From Apostichopus japonicus (lineage: Eukaryota > Echinodermata > Holothuroidea > Aspidochirotida > Stichopodidae), in the NCBI RefSeq assembly GCF_037975245.1, contig NC_092582.1, positions 7,543,001 through 7,607,000 of the forward strand: 64,000 bases of DNA, in the 5' to 3' direction. The position numbers and the translations under genes were made by a program. How positions within the stretch are numbered: the stretch's first letter is position 1; each line of letters starts with the position of its first letter. This document shows positions 9,637 through 24,120 of the stretch, one piece after another. Below the pieces are notes generated by a model that was not told the DNA's origin, did no database searches, and saw only the letters and a program-made list of their open reading frames with translations.

Positions 9637-12600
9637 GCAATCTACACGTAATAATGCGCACTCGAGCCTGTTTGTGCTTGAAGGAACAAAAATGCGACCA
9701 GATAATGGCATATACCCCTAAAAAGTAGCCTTCAGATAGCATTTACACGTAAACAATTCCGCTATGGCGATTGCATAGCTTCGACATAGATGACGTAATC
9801 ACTGCAATTGCCTATAGCAGATCGGTAATAGCTATTTTATGACCGTGGAAATGGTTTCCCTAGTGTATTTATTTACAAATCATCATACATATTTACAAAT
9901 TATCCCCGAAATCAGCGTCTAATTCGTCCCTTATGTACGCAATCTACACGTAATAATGCGCACTCGAGCCTGTTTGTGCTTGAAGGAACAAAAATGCGAC
10001 CAGATAATGGCATATACCCCTAAAAAGTAGCCTTCAGATAGCATTTACACGTAAACAATTCCGCTATGGCGATTGCATAGCTTCGACATAGATGACGTAA
10101 TCACTGCAATTGCCTATAGCAGATTGGTAATAGCTATTTTATGACCGTGGAAATGGTTTCCCTAGTGTATTTATTTACAAATCATCATACATATTTACAA
10201 ATTATCCCCGAAATCAGCGTCTAATTCGTTCCTTATGGACGCAATCTACACGTAATAATGCTCACTCGAGCCTGCTTGTGATTGAAGGAACAAAAATGCG
10301 ACCAGACAATGGCATATACCCCTAAACAGTAGCCTTCAGATAGCATTTACACGTAAACAATAGCGGCTTTGGCGATTGTATAGCTTCGACACGAGGGATA
10401 GATGACGTAATCACTGCAATTGCCTATAGCAGATCGGTAATAGCTATTTATTGACCGTGGAAATGGTTTCCCTAGTGTATCTATTTACAAAACATCATAC
10501 ATATTTACAAATTATCCCCGAAATCAGCGTCTAATTCGTTCCTTATGGACGCAATCTACACGTAATAATGCGCACTCGAGCCTGCTTGTGCTTGAAGGAA
10601 CAAAAATGCGACCAGACAATGGCATATACTCCTAAACAGTAGCCTTCAGATAGCATTTACACGTAAACAATGGCGGCTTTGGCGATTGTATAGCTTCGAC
10701 ACGAGGTATAGATGACGTAATCACTGCAATTGCCTAAAGCAGATCGGTAATAGCTATTTTATGACCGTGGAAATGGTTTCCCTAGTGTATTTATTTACAA
10801 CTCATCATACATATTTACAAATTATCCCCGAAATCAGCGTCTAATTCGTCCCTTATGTACGCAATCTACACGTAATAATGCTCACTCGAGCCTGTTTGTG
10901 CTTGAAGGAACAAAAATGCGACCAGATAATGGCATATACCCCTAAAAAGTAGCCTTCAGATAGCATTTACACTTAAACAATTCCGCTATGGCGATTGCAT
11001 AGCTTCGACATAGATGACGTAATCACTGCAATTGCCTATAGCAGATCGGTAATAGCTATTTTATGACCGTGGAAATGGTTTCCCTAGTGTATTTATTTAC
11101 AACTCATCATACATATTTACAAATTATCCCCGAAATCAGCGTCTAATTCGTCCCTTATGTACGCAATCTACACGTAATAATGCTCACTCGAGCCTGTTTG
11201 TGCTTGAAGGAACAAAAATGCGACCAGATAATGGCATATACCCCTAAAAAGTAGCCTTCAGATAGCATTTACACTTAAACAATTCCGCTATGGCGATTGC
11301 ATAGCTTCGACATAGATGACGTAATCACTGCAATTGCCTATAGCAGATCGGTAATAGCTATTTTATGACCGTGGAAATGGTTTCCCTAGTGTATTTATTT
11401 ACAAATCATCATACATATTTACAAATTATCCCCGAAATCAGCGTCTAATTCGTCCCTTATGGACGCAATCTACACGTAATAATGCTCACTCGAGCCTACT
11501 TGTGCTTGAAGGAACAAAAATGCGACCAGATAATGGCATATACCCCTAAAAAGTAGCCTTCAGATAGCATTTACACGTAAACAATTCCGCTATGGCGATT
11601 GCATAGCTTCGACATAGATGACGTAATCACTGCAATTGCCTATAGCAGATCGGTAATAGCTATTTTATGACCGTGGAAATGGTTTCCATAGTGTATTTAT
11701 TTACAAATCATCATACATATTTACAAATTATCCCCGAAATCAGCGTCTAATTCGTCCCTTATGTACGCAATCTACACGTAATAATGCTCACTCGAGCCTG
11801 TTTGTGCTTGAAGGAACAAAAATGCGACCAGATAATGGCATATACCCCTAAAAAGTAGCCTTCAGATAGCATTTACACGTAAACAATTCCGCTTTGGCGA
11901 TTGCATAGCTTCGACATAGATGACGTAATCACTGCAATTGCCTATAGCAGATCGGTAATAGCTATTTTATGACCGTGGAAATGGTTTCCCTAGTGTATTT
12001 ATTTACAACTCATCATACATATTTACAAATTATCCCCGAAATCAGCGTCTAATTCGTCCCTTATGTACGCAATCTACACGTAATAATGCTCACTCGAGCC
12101 TGTTTGTGCTTGAAGGAACAAAAATGCGACCAGATAATGGCATATACCCCTAAAAAGTAGCCTTCAGATAGCATTTACACTTAAACAATTCCGCTATGGC
12201 GATTGCATAGCTTCGACATAGATGACGTAATCACTGCAATTGCCTATAGCAGATCGGTAATAGCTATTTTATGACCGTGGAAATGGTTTCCCTAGTGTAT
12301 TTATTTACAAATCATCATACATATTTACAAATTATCCCCGAAATCAGCGTCTAATTCGTCCCTTATGGACGCAATCTACACGTAATAATGCTCACTCGAG
12401 CCTACTTGTGCTTGAAGGAACAAAAATGCGACCAGATAATGGCATATACCCCTAAAAAGTAGCCTTCAGATAGCATTTACACGTAAACAATTCCGCTTTG
12501 GCGATTGCATAGCTTCGACATAGATGACGTAATCACTGCAATTGCCTATAGCAGATCGGTAATAGCTATTTTATGACCGTGGAAATGGTTTCCATAGTGT

Positions 12601-13249
12601 ATTTATTTACAAATCATCATACATATTTACAAATTATCCCCGAAATCAGCGTCTAATTCGTCCCTTATGTACGCAATCTACACGTAATAATGCTCACTCG
12701 AGCCTGTTTGTGCTTGAAGGAACAAAAATGCGACCAGATAATGGCATATACCCCTAAAAAGTAGCCTTCAGATAGCATTTACACGTAAACAATTCCGCTT
12801 TGGCGATTGCATAGCTTCGACATAGATGACGTAATCACTGCAATTGCCTATAGCAGATCGGTAATAGCTATTTTATGACCGTGGAAATGGTTTCCCTAGT
12901 GTATTTATTTACAAATCATCATACATATTTACAAATTATCCCCGAAATCAGCGTCTAATTCGTCCCTTATGTACGCAATCTACACGTAATAATGCTCACT
13001 CGAGCCTGTTTGTGCTTGAAGGAACAAAAATGCGACCAGATAATGGCATATACCCCTAAAAAGTAGCCTTCAGATAGCATTTACACGTAAACAATTCCGC
13101 TATGGCGATTGCATAGCTTCGACATAGATGACGTAATCACTGCAATTGCCTATAGCAGATCGGTAATAGCTATTTTATGACCGTGGAAATGGTTTCCCTA
13201 GTGTATTTATTTACAAATCATCATACATATTTACAAATTATCCCCGAAA

Positions 13250-16200
13250 TCAGCGTCTAATTCGTCCCTTATGGACGCAATCTACACGTAATAATGCTCA
13301 CTCGAGCCTTTTTGTGCTTGAAGGAACAAAAATGCGACCAGATAATGGCATATACCCCTAAAAAGTAGCCTTCAGATAGCATTTACACGTAAACAATTCC
13401 GCTATGGCGATTGCATAGCTTCGACATAGATGACGTAATCACTGCAATTGCCTATAGCAGATCGGTAATAGCTATTTTATGACCGTGGAAATGGTTTCCC
13501 TAGTGTATTTATTTACAACTCATCATACATATTTACAAATTATCCCCGAAATCAGCGTCTAATTCGTCCCTTATGTACGCAATCTACACGTAATAATGCT
13601 CACTCGAGCCTGTTTGTGCTTGAAGGAACAAAAATGCGACTAGATAATGACATATACCCCTAAAAAGTAGCCTTCAGATAGCATTTACACGTAAACAATT
13701 CCGCTATGGCGATTGCATAGCTTCGACATAGATGACGTAATCACTGCAATTGCCTATAGCAGATCGGTAATAGCTATTTTATGATCGTGGAAATGGTTTC
13801 CCTAGTGTATTTATTTACAAATCATCATACATATTTACAAATTATCCCCGAAATCAGCGTCTAATTCGTTCCTTATGGACGCAATCTACACGTAATAATG
13901 CTCACTCGAGCCTGCTTGTGCTTGAAGGAACAAAAATGCGACCAGACAATGGCATATACCCCTAAACAGTAGCCTTCAGATAGCATTTACACGTAAACAA
14001 TGGCGGCTTTGGCGATTGTATAGCTTCGACACGAGGGATAGATGACGTAATCACTGCAATTGCCTATAGCAGATCGGTAATAGCTATTTATTGACCGTGG
14101 AAATGGTTTCCCTAGTGTATCTATTTACAAAACATCATACATATTTACAAATTATCCCCGAAATCAGCGTCTAATTCGTCCCTTATGTACGCAATCTACA
14201 CGTAATAATGCTCACTCGAGCCTGTTTGTGCTTGAAGGAACAAAAATGCGACCAGACAATGGCATATACCCCTAAACAGTAGCCTTCAGATAGCATTTAC
14301 ACGTAAACAATTCCGCTATGGCGATTGCATAGCTTCGACATAGATGACGTAATCACTGCAATTGCCTATAGCAGATCGGTAATAGCTATTTTATGACCGT
14401 GGAAATGGTTTCCCTAGTGTATTTATTTACAACTCATCATACATATTTACAAATTATCCCCGAAATCAGCGTCTAATTCGTCCCTTATGTACGCAATCTA
14501 CACGTAATAATGCTCACTCGAGCCTGTTTGTGCTTGAAGGAACAAAAATGCGACCAGATAATGGCATATACCCCTAAAAAGTAGCCTTCAGATAGCATTT
14601 ACACGTAAACAATTCCGCTATGGCGATTGCATAGCTTCGACATAGATGACGTAATCACTGCAATTGCCTATAGCAGATCGGTAATAGCTATTTTATGACC
14701 GTGGAAATGGTTTCCCTAGTGTATTTATTTACAAATCATCATACATATTTACAAATTATCCCCGAAATCAGCGTCTAATTCGTCCCTTATGTACGCAATC
14801 TACACGTAATAATGCGCACTCCAACCTGTTTGTGCTTGAAGGAACAAAAATGCGACCAGATAATGGCATATACCCCTAAAAAGTAGCCTTCAGATAGCAT
14901 TTACACGTAAACAATTCCGCTATGGCGATTGCATAGCTTCGACATAGATGACGTAATCACTGCAATTGCCTATAGCAGATCGGTAATAGCTATTTTATGA
15001 CCGTGGAAATGGTTTCCCTAGTGTATTTATTTACAAAACATCATACATATTTACAAATTATCCCCGAAATCAGCGTCTAATTCGTCCCTTATGTACGCAA
15101 TCTACACGTAATAATGCTCACTCGAGCCTGTTTGTGCTTGAAGGAACAAAAATGCGACCAGATAATGGCATATACCCCTAAAAAGTAGCCTTCAGATAGC
15201 ATTTACACGTAAACAATTCCGCTATGGCGATTGCATAGCTTCGACATAGATGACGTAATCACTGCAATTGCCTATAGCAGATCGGTAATAGCTATTTTAT
15301 GACCGTGGAAATGGTTTCCCAAGTGTATTTATTTACAAATCATCATACATATTTACAAATTATCCGCGAAATCAGCGTCTAATTCGTTCCTTATGGACGC
15401 AATCTACACGTAATAATGCTCACTCGAGCCTGCTTGTGCTTGAAGGAACAAAAATGCGACCAGACAATGGCATATACCCCTAAACAGTAGCCTTCAGATA
15501 GCATTTACACGTAAACAATAGCGGCTTTGGCGATTGTATAGCTTCGACACGAGGGATAGATGACGTAATCACTGCAATTGCCTATAGCAGATCGGTAATA
15601 GCTATTTATTGACCGTGGAAATGGTTTCCCTAGTGTATCTATTTACAAAACATCATACATATTTACAAATTATCCCCGAAATCAGCGTCTAATTCGTTCC
15701 TTATGGACGCAATCTACACGTAATAATGCGCACTCGAGCCTGCTTGTGCTTGAAGGAACAAAAATGCGACCAGACAATGGCATATACTCCTAAACAGTAG
15801 CCTTCAGATAGCATTTACACGTAAACAATAGCGGCTTTGGCGATTGTATAGCTTCGACACGAGGTATAGATGACGTAATCACTGCAATTGCCTATAGCAG
15901 ATCGGTAATAGCTATTTTATGACCGTGGAAATGGTTTCCCTAGTGTATTTATTTACAAATCATCATACATATTTACAAATTATCCCCGAAATCAGCGTCT
16001 AATTCGTCCCTTATGTACGCAATCTACACGTAATAATGCGCACTCCAACCTGTTTGTGCTTGAAGGAACAAAAATGCGACCAGATAATGGCATATACCCC
16101 TAAAAAGTAGCCTTCAGATAGCATTTACACGTAAACAATTCCGTTATGGCGATTGCATATCTTCGACATAGATGACGTAATCACTGCAATTGCCTATAGC

Positions 16201-19200
16201 AGATCGGTAATAGCTATTTTATGACCGTGGAAATGGTTTCCCAAGTGTATTTATTTACAAAACATCATACATATTTACAAATTATCCCCGAAATCAGCGT
16301 CTAATTCGTCCCTTATGTACGCAATCTACACGTAATAATGCTCACTCGAGCCTGTTTGTGCTTGAAGGAACAAAAATGCGACCAGATAATGGCATATACC
16401 CCTAAAAAGTAGCCTTCAGATAGCATTTACACGTAAACAATTCCGCTATGGCGATTGCATAGCTTCGACATAGATGACGTAATCACTGCAATTGCCTATA
16501 GCAGATCGGTAATAGCTATTTTATGACCGTGGAAATGGTTTCCCAAGTGTATTTATTTACAAATCATCATACATATTTACAAATTATCCGCGAAATCAGC
16601 GTCTAATTCGTTCCTTATGGACGCAATCTACACGTAATAATGCTCACTCGAGCCTGCTTGTGCTTGAAGGAACAAAAATGCGACCAGACAATGGCATATA
16701 CCCCTAAACAGTAGCCTTCAGATAGCATTTACACGTAAACAATAGCGGCTTTGGCGATTGTATAGCTTCGACACGAGGGATAGATGACGTAATCACTGCA
16801 ATTGCCTATAGCAGATCGGTAATAGCTATTTATTGACCGTGGAAATGGTTTCCCTAGTGTATCTATTTACAAAACATCATACATATTTACAAATTATCCC
16901 CGAAATCAGCGTCTAATTCGTCCCTTATGTACGCAATCTACACGTAATAATGCTCACTCGAGCCTGTTTGTGCTTGAAGGAACAAAAATGCGACCAGATA
17001 ATGGCATATACCCCTAAAAAGTAGCCTTCAGATAGCATTTACACGTAAACAATTCCGCTATGGCGATTGCATAGCTTCGACATAGATGACGTAATCACTG
17101 CAATTGCCTATAGCAGATCGGTAATAGCTATTTTATGACCGTGGAAATGGTTTCCCTAGTGTATTTATTTACAAATCATCATACATATTTACAAATTATC
17201 CCCGAAATCAGCGTCTAATTCGTCCCTTATGTACGCAATCTACACGTAATAATGCTCACTCGAGCCTGCTTGTGCTTGAAGGAACAAAAATGCGACCAGA
17301 TAATGGCATATACCCCTAAAAAGTAGCCTTCAGATAGCATTTACACGTAAACAATTCCGCTATGGCGATTGCATAGCTTCGACATAGATGACGTAATCAC
17401 TGCAATTGCCTATAGCAGATCGGTAATAGCTATTTTATGACCGTGGAAATGGTTTCCCTAGTGTATTTATTTACAAATCATCATACATATTTACAAATTA
17501 TCCCCGAAATCAGCGTCTAATTCGTCCCTTATGTACGCAATCTACACGTAATAATGCTCACTCGAGCCTGTTTGTGCTTGAAGGAACAAAAATGCGACCA
17601 GATAATGGCATATACCCCTAAAAAGTAGCCTTCAGATAGCATTTACACGTAAACAATTCCGCTATGGCGATTGCATAGCTTCGACATAGATGACGTAATC
17701 ACTGCAATTGCCTATAGCAGATCGGTAATAGCTATTTTATGACCGTGGAAATGGTTTCCCTAGTGTATTTATTTACAAATCATCATACATATTTACAAAT
17801 TATCCCCGAAATCAGCGTCTAATTCGTCTGTTATGGACGCAATCTACACGTAATAATGCTCACTCGAGCCTTTTTGTGCTTGAAGGAACAAAAATGCGAC
17901 CAGTTAATGGCATATACCCCTAAAAAGTAGCCTTCAGATAGCATTTACACGTAAACAATTCCGCTATGGCGATTGCATAGCTTCGACATAGATGACGTAA
18001 TCACTGCAATTGCCTATAGCAGATCGGTAATAGCTATTTTATGACCGTGGAAATGGTTTCCCTAGTGTATTTATTTACAACTCATCATACATATTTACAA
18101 ATTATCCCCGAAATCAGCGTCTAATTCGTCCCTTATGTACGCAATCTACACGTAATAATGCTCACTCGAGCCTGTTTGTGCTTGAAGGAACAAAAATGCG
18201 ACCAGATAATGGCATATACCCCTAAAAAGTAGCCTTCAGATAGCATTTACACGTAAACAATTCCGCTATGGCGATTGCATAGCTTCGACATAGATGACGT
18301 AATCACTGCAATTGCCTATAGCAGATCGGTAATAGCTATTTTATGACCGTGGAAATGGTTTCCCTAGTGTATTTATTTACAAATCATCATACATATTTAC
18401 AAATTATCCCCGAAATCAGCGTCTAATTCGTTCCTTATGGACGCAATCTACACGTAATAATGCTCACTCGAGCCTGCTTGTGCTTGAAGGAACAAAAATG
18501 CGACCAGACAATGGCATATACCCCTAAACAGTAGCCTTCAGATAGCATTTACACGTAAACAATGGCGGCTTTGGCGATTGTATAGCTTCGACACGAGGGA
18601 TAGATGACGTAATCACTGCAATTGCCTATAGCAGATCGGTAATAGCTATTTATTGACCGTGGAAATGGTTTCCCTAGTGTATCTATTTACAAAACATCAT
18701 ACATATTTACAAATTATCCCCGAAATCAGCGTCTAATTCGTCCCTTATGTACGCAATCTACACGTAATAATGCTCACTCGAGCCTGTTTGTGCTTGAAGG
18801 AACAAAAATGCGACCAGACAATGGCATATACCCCTAAACAGTAGCCTTCAGATAGCATTTACACGTAAACAATTCCGCTATGGCGATTGCATAGCTTCGA
18901 CATAGATGACGTAATCACTGCAATTGCCTATAGCAGATCGGTAATAGCTATTTTATGACCGTGGAAATGGTTTCCCTAGTGTATTTATTTACAACTCATC
19001 ATACATATTTACAAATTATCCCCGAAATCAGCGTCTAATTCGTCCCTTATGTACGCAATCTACACGTAATAATGCTCACTCGAGCCTGTTTGTGCTTGAA
19101 GGAACAAAAATGCGACCAGATAATGGCATATACCCCTAAAAAGTAGCCTTCAGATAGCATTTACACGTAAACAATTCCGCTATGGCGATTGCATAGCTTC

Positions 19201-22200
19201 GACATAGATGACGTAATCACTGCAATTGCCTATAGCAGATCGGTAATAGCTATTTTATGACCGTGGAAATGGTTTCCCTAGTGTATTTATTTACAAATCA
19301 TCATACATATTTACAAATTATCCCCGAAATCAGCGTCTAATTCGTCCCTTATGTACGCAATCTACACGTAATAATGCGCACTCCAACCTGTTTGTGCTTG
19401 AAGGAACAAAAATGCGACCAGATAATGGCATATACCCCTAAAAAGTAGCCTTCAGATAGCATTTACACGTAAACAATTCCGCTATGGCGATTGCATAGCT
19501 TCGACATAGATGACGTAATCACTGCAATTGCCTATAGCAGATCGGTAATAGCTATTTTATGACCGTGGAAATGGTTTCCCTAGTGTATTTATTTACAAAA
19601 CATCATACATATTTACAAATTATCCCCGAAATCAGCGTCTAATTCGTCCCTTATGTACGCAATCTACACGTAATAATGCTCACTCGAGCCTGTTTGTGCT
19701 TGAAGGAACAAAAATGCGACCAGATAATGGCATATACCCCTAAAAAGTAGCCTTCAGATAGCATTTACACGTAAACAATTCCGCTATGGCGATTGCATAG
19801 CTTCGACATAGATGACGTAATCACTGCAATTGCCTATAGCAGATCGGTAATAGCTATTTTATGACCGTGGAAATGGTTTCCCAAGTGTATTTATTTACAA
19901 ATCATCATACATATTTACAAATTATCCGCGAAATCAGCGTCTAATTCGTTCCTTATGGACGCAATCTACACGTAATAATGCTCACTCGAGCCTGCTTGTG
20001 CTTGAAGGAACAAAAATGCGACCAGACAATGGCATATACCCCTAAACAGTAGCCTTCAGATAGCATTTACACGTAAACAATAGCGGCTTTGGCGATTGTA
20101 TAGCTTCGACACGAGGGATAGATGACGTAATCACTGCAATTGCCTATAGCAGATCGGTAATAGCTATTTATTGACCGTGGAAATGGTTTCCCTAGTGTAT
20201 CTATTTACAAAACATCATACATATTTACAAATTATCCCCGAAATCAGCGTCTAATTCGTTCCTTATGGACGCAATCTACACGTAATAATGCGCACACGAG
20301 CCTGCTTGTGCTTGAAGGAACAAAAATGCGACCAGACAATGGCATATACTCCTAAACAGTAGCCTTCAGATAGCATTTACACGTAAACAATAGCGGCTTT
20401 GGCGATTGTATAGCTTCGACACGAGGTATAGATGACGTAATCACTGCAATTGCCTATAGCAGATCGGTAATAGCTATTTTATGACCGTGGAAATGGTTTC
20501 CCTAGTGTATTTATTTACAAATCATCATACATATTTACAAATTATCCCCGAAATCAGCGTCTAATTCGTCCCTTATGTACGCAATCTACACGTAATAATG
20601 CGCACTCCAACCTGTTTGTGCTTGAAGGAACAAAAATGCGACCAGATAATGGCATATACCCCTAAAAAGTAGCCTTCAGATAGCATTTACACGTAAACAA
20701 TTCCGTTATGGCGATTGCATAGCTTCGACATAGATGACGTAATCACTGCAATTGCCTATAGCAGATCGGTAATAGCTATTTTATGACCGTGGAAATGGTT
20801 TCCCAAGTGTATTTATTTACAAAACATCATACATATTTACAAATTATCCCCGAAATCAGCGTCTAATTCGTCCCTTATGTACGCAATCTACACGTAATAA
20901 TGCTCACTCGAGCCTGTTTGTGCTTGAAGGAACAAAAATGCGACCAGATAATGGCATATACCCCTAAAAAGTAGCCTTCAGATAGCATTTACACGTAAAC
21001 AATTCCGCTATGGCGATTGCATAGCTTCGACATAGATGACGTAATCACTGCAATTGCCTATAGCAGATCGGTAATAGCTATTTTATGACCGTGGAAATGG
21101 TTTCCCAAGTGTATTTATTTACAAATCATCATACATATTTACAAATTATCCGCGAAATCAGCGTCTAATTCGTTCCTTATGGACGCAATCTACACGTAAT
21201 AATGCTCACTCGAGCCTGCTTGTGCTTGAAGGAACAAAAATGCGACCAGACAATGGCATATACCCCTAAACAGTAGCCTTCAGATAGCATTTACACGTAA
21301 ACAATAGCGGCTTTGGCGATTGTATAGCTTCGACACGAGGGATAGATGACGTAATCACTGCAATTGCCTATAGCAGATCGGTAATAGCTATTTTATGACC
21401 GTGGAAATGGTTTCCCTAGTGTATCTATTTACAAAACATCATACATATTTACAAATTATCCCCGAAATCAGCGTCTAATTCGTCCCTTATGTACGCAATC
21501 TACACGTAATAATGCTCACTCGAGCCTGTTTGTGCTTGAAGGAACAAAAATGCGACCAGATAATGGCATATACCCCTAAAAAGTAGCCTTCAGATAGCAT
21601 TTACACGTAAACAATTCCGCTATGGCGATTGCATAGCTTCGACATAGATGACGTAATCACTGCAATTGCCTATAGCAGATCGGTAATAGCTATTTTATGA
21701 CCGTGGAAATGGTTTCCCTAGTGTATTTATTTACAAATCATCATACATATTTACAAATTATCCCCGAAATCAGCGTCTAATTCGTCCCTTATGTACGCAA
21801 TCTACACGTAATAATGCGCACTCGAGCCTGCTTGTGCTTGAAGGAACAAAAATGCGACCAGATAATGGCATATACCCCTAAAAAGTAGCCTTCAGATAGC
21901 ATTTACACGTAAACAATTCCGCTATGGCGATTGCATAGCTTCGACATAGATGACGTAATCACTGCAATTGCCTATAGCAGATCGGTAATAGCTATTTTAT
22001 GACCGTGGAAATGGTTTCCCTAGTGTATTTATTTACAAAACATCATACATATTTACAAATTATCCCCGAAATCAGCGTCTAATTCGTCCCTTATGTACGC
22101 AATCTACACGTAATAATGCTCACTCGAGCCTGTTTGTGCTTGAAGGAACAAAAATGCGACCAGATAATGGCATATACCCCTAAAAAGTAGCCTTCAGATA

Positions 22201-22373
22201 GCATTTACACGTAAACAATTCCGCTATGGCGATTGCATAGCTTCGACATAGATGACGTAATCACTGCAATTGCCTATAGCAGATCGGTAATAGCTATTTT
22301 ATGACCGTGGAAATGGTTTCCCTAGTGTATTTATTTACAAATCATCATACATATTTACAAATTATCCCCGAAA
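13250..22373 (+). repeat. Higher-order repeat: two copies of a 15-monomer, 4562-bp unit (11A+4B)
   Basis: Markers recur 4562 bp apart: CTCGAGCCTTTTTG at 13301 and 17863, CCAACCTG at 14821 and 19383, CCAACCTG again at 16045 and 20607, and an A monomer with CTGCTTGTG at 17259 and 21821. Within each unit the two CCAACCTG monomers are 1224 bp apart (2A+2B), so a smaller duplication came first. Borders are approximate. Confidence 0.9.
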
Positions 22374-24120
22374 TCAGCGTCTAATTCGTCCCTTATGTAC
22401 GCAATCTACACGTAATAATGCTCACTCGAGCCTGTTTGTGCTTGAAGGAACAAAAATGCGACCAGATAATGGCATATACCCCTAAAAAGTAGCCTTCAGA
22501 TAGCATTTACACGTAAACAATTCCGCTATGGCGATTGCATAGCTTCGACATAGATGACGTAATCACTGCAATTGCCTATAGCAGATCGGTAATAGCTATT
22601 TTATGACCGTGGAAATGGTTTCCCTAGTGTATTTATTTACAAATCATCATACATATTTACAAATTATCCCCGAAATCAGCGTCTAATTCGTCCCTTATGT
22701 ACGCAATCTACACGTAATAATGCGCACTCGAGCCTGTTTGTGCTTGAAGGAACAAAAATGCGACCAGATAATGGCATATACCCCTAAAAAGTAGCCTTCA
22801 GATAGCATTTACACGTAAACAATTCCGCTATGGCGATTGTATAGCTTCGACATAGATGACGTAATCACTGCAATTGCCTATAGCAGATCGGTAATAGCTA
22901 TTTTATGACCGTGGAAATGGTTTCCCTAGTGTATTTATTTACAAATCATCATACATATTTACAAATTATCCCCGAAATCAGCGTCTAATTCGTTCCTTAT
23001 GGAGGCAATCTACACGTAATAATGCTCACTCGAGCCTGCTTGTGCTTGAAGGAACAAAAATGCGACCAGACAATGGCATATACCCCTAAACAGTAGCCTT
23101 CAGATAGCATTTACACGTAAACAATAGCGGCTTTGGCGATTGTATAGCTTCGACACGAGGGATAGATGACGTAATCACTGCAATTGCCTATAGCAGATCG
23201 GTAATAGCTATTTATTGACCGTGGAAATGGTTTCCCTAGTGTATCTATTTACAAAACATCATACATATTTACAAATTATCCCCGAAATCAGCGTCTAATT
23301 CGTCCCTTATGTACGCAATCTACACGTAATAATGCTCACTCGAGCCTGTTTGTGCTTGAAGGAACAAAAATGCGACCAGATAATGGCATATACCCCTAAA
23401 AAGTAGCCTTCAGATAGCATTTACACGTAAACAATTCCGCTATGGCGATTGCATAGCTTCGACATAGATGACGTAATCACTGCAATTGCCTATAGCAGAT
23501 CGGTAATAGCTATTTTATGACCGTGGAAATGGTTTCCCTAGTGTATTTATTTACAAATCATCATACATATTTACAAATTATCCCCGAAATCAGCGTCTAA
23601 TTCGTCCCTTATGTACGCAATCTACACGTAATAATGCTCACTCGAGCCTGTTTGTGCTTGAAGGAACAAAAATGCGACCAGATAATGGCATATACCCCTA
23701 AAAAGTAGCCTTCAGATAGCATTTACACGTAAACAATTCCGCTATGGCGATTGCATAGCTTCGACATAGATGACGTAATCACTGCAATTGCCTATAGCAG
23801 ATCGGTAATAGCTATTTTATGACCGTGGAAATGGTTTCCCTAGTGTATTTATTTACAAAACATCATACATATTTACAAATTATCCGCGAAATCAGCGTCT
23901 AATTCGTTCCTTATGGACGCAATCTACACGTAATAATGCTCACTCGAGCCTGCTTGTGCTTGAAGGAACAAAAATGCGACCAGACAATGGCATATACCCC
24001 TAAACAGTAGCCTTCAGATAGCATTTACACGTAAACAATAGCGGCTTTGGCGATTGTATAGCTTCGACACGAGGGATAGATGACGTAATCACTGCAATTG
24101 CCTATAGCCGATCGGAATTA

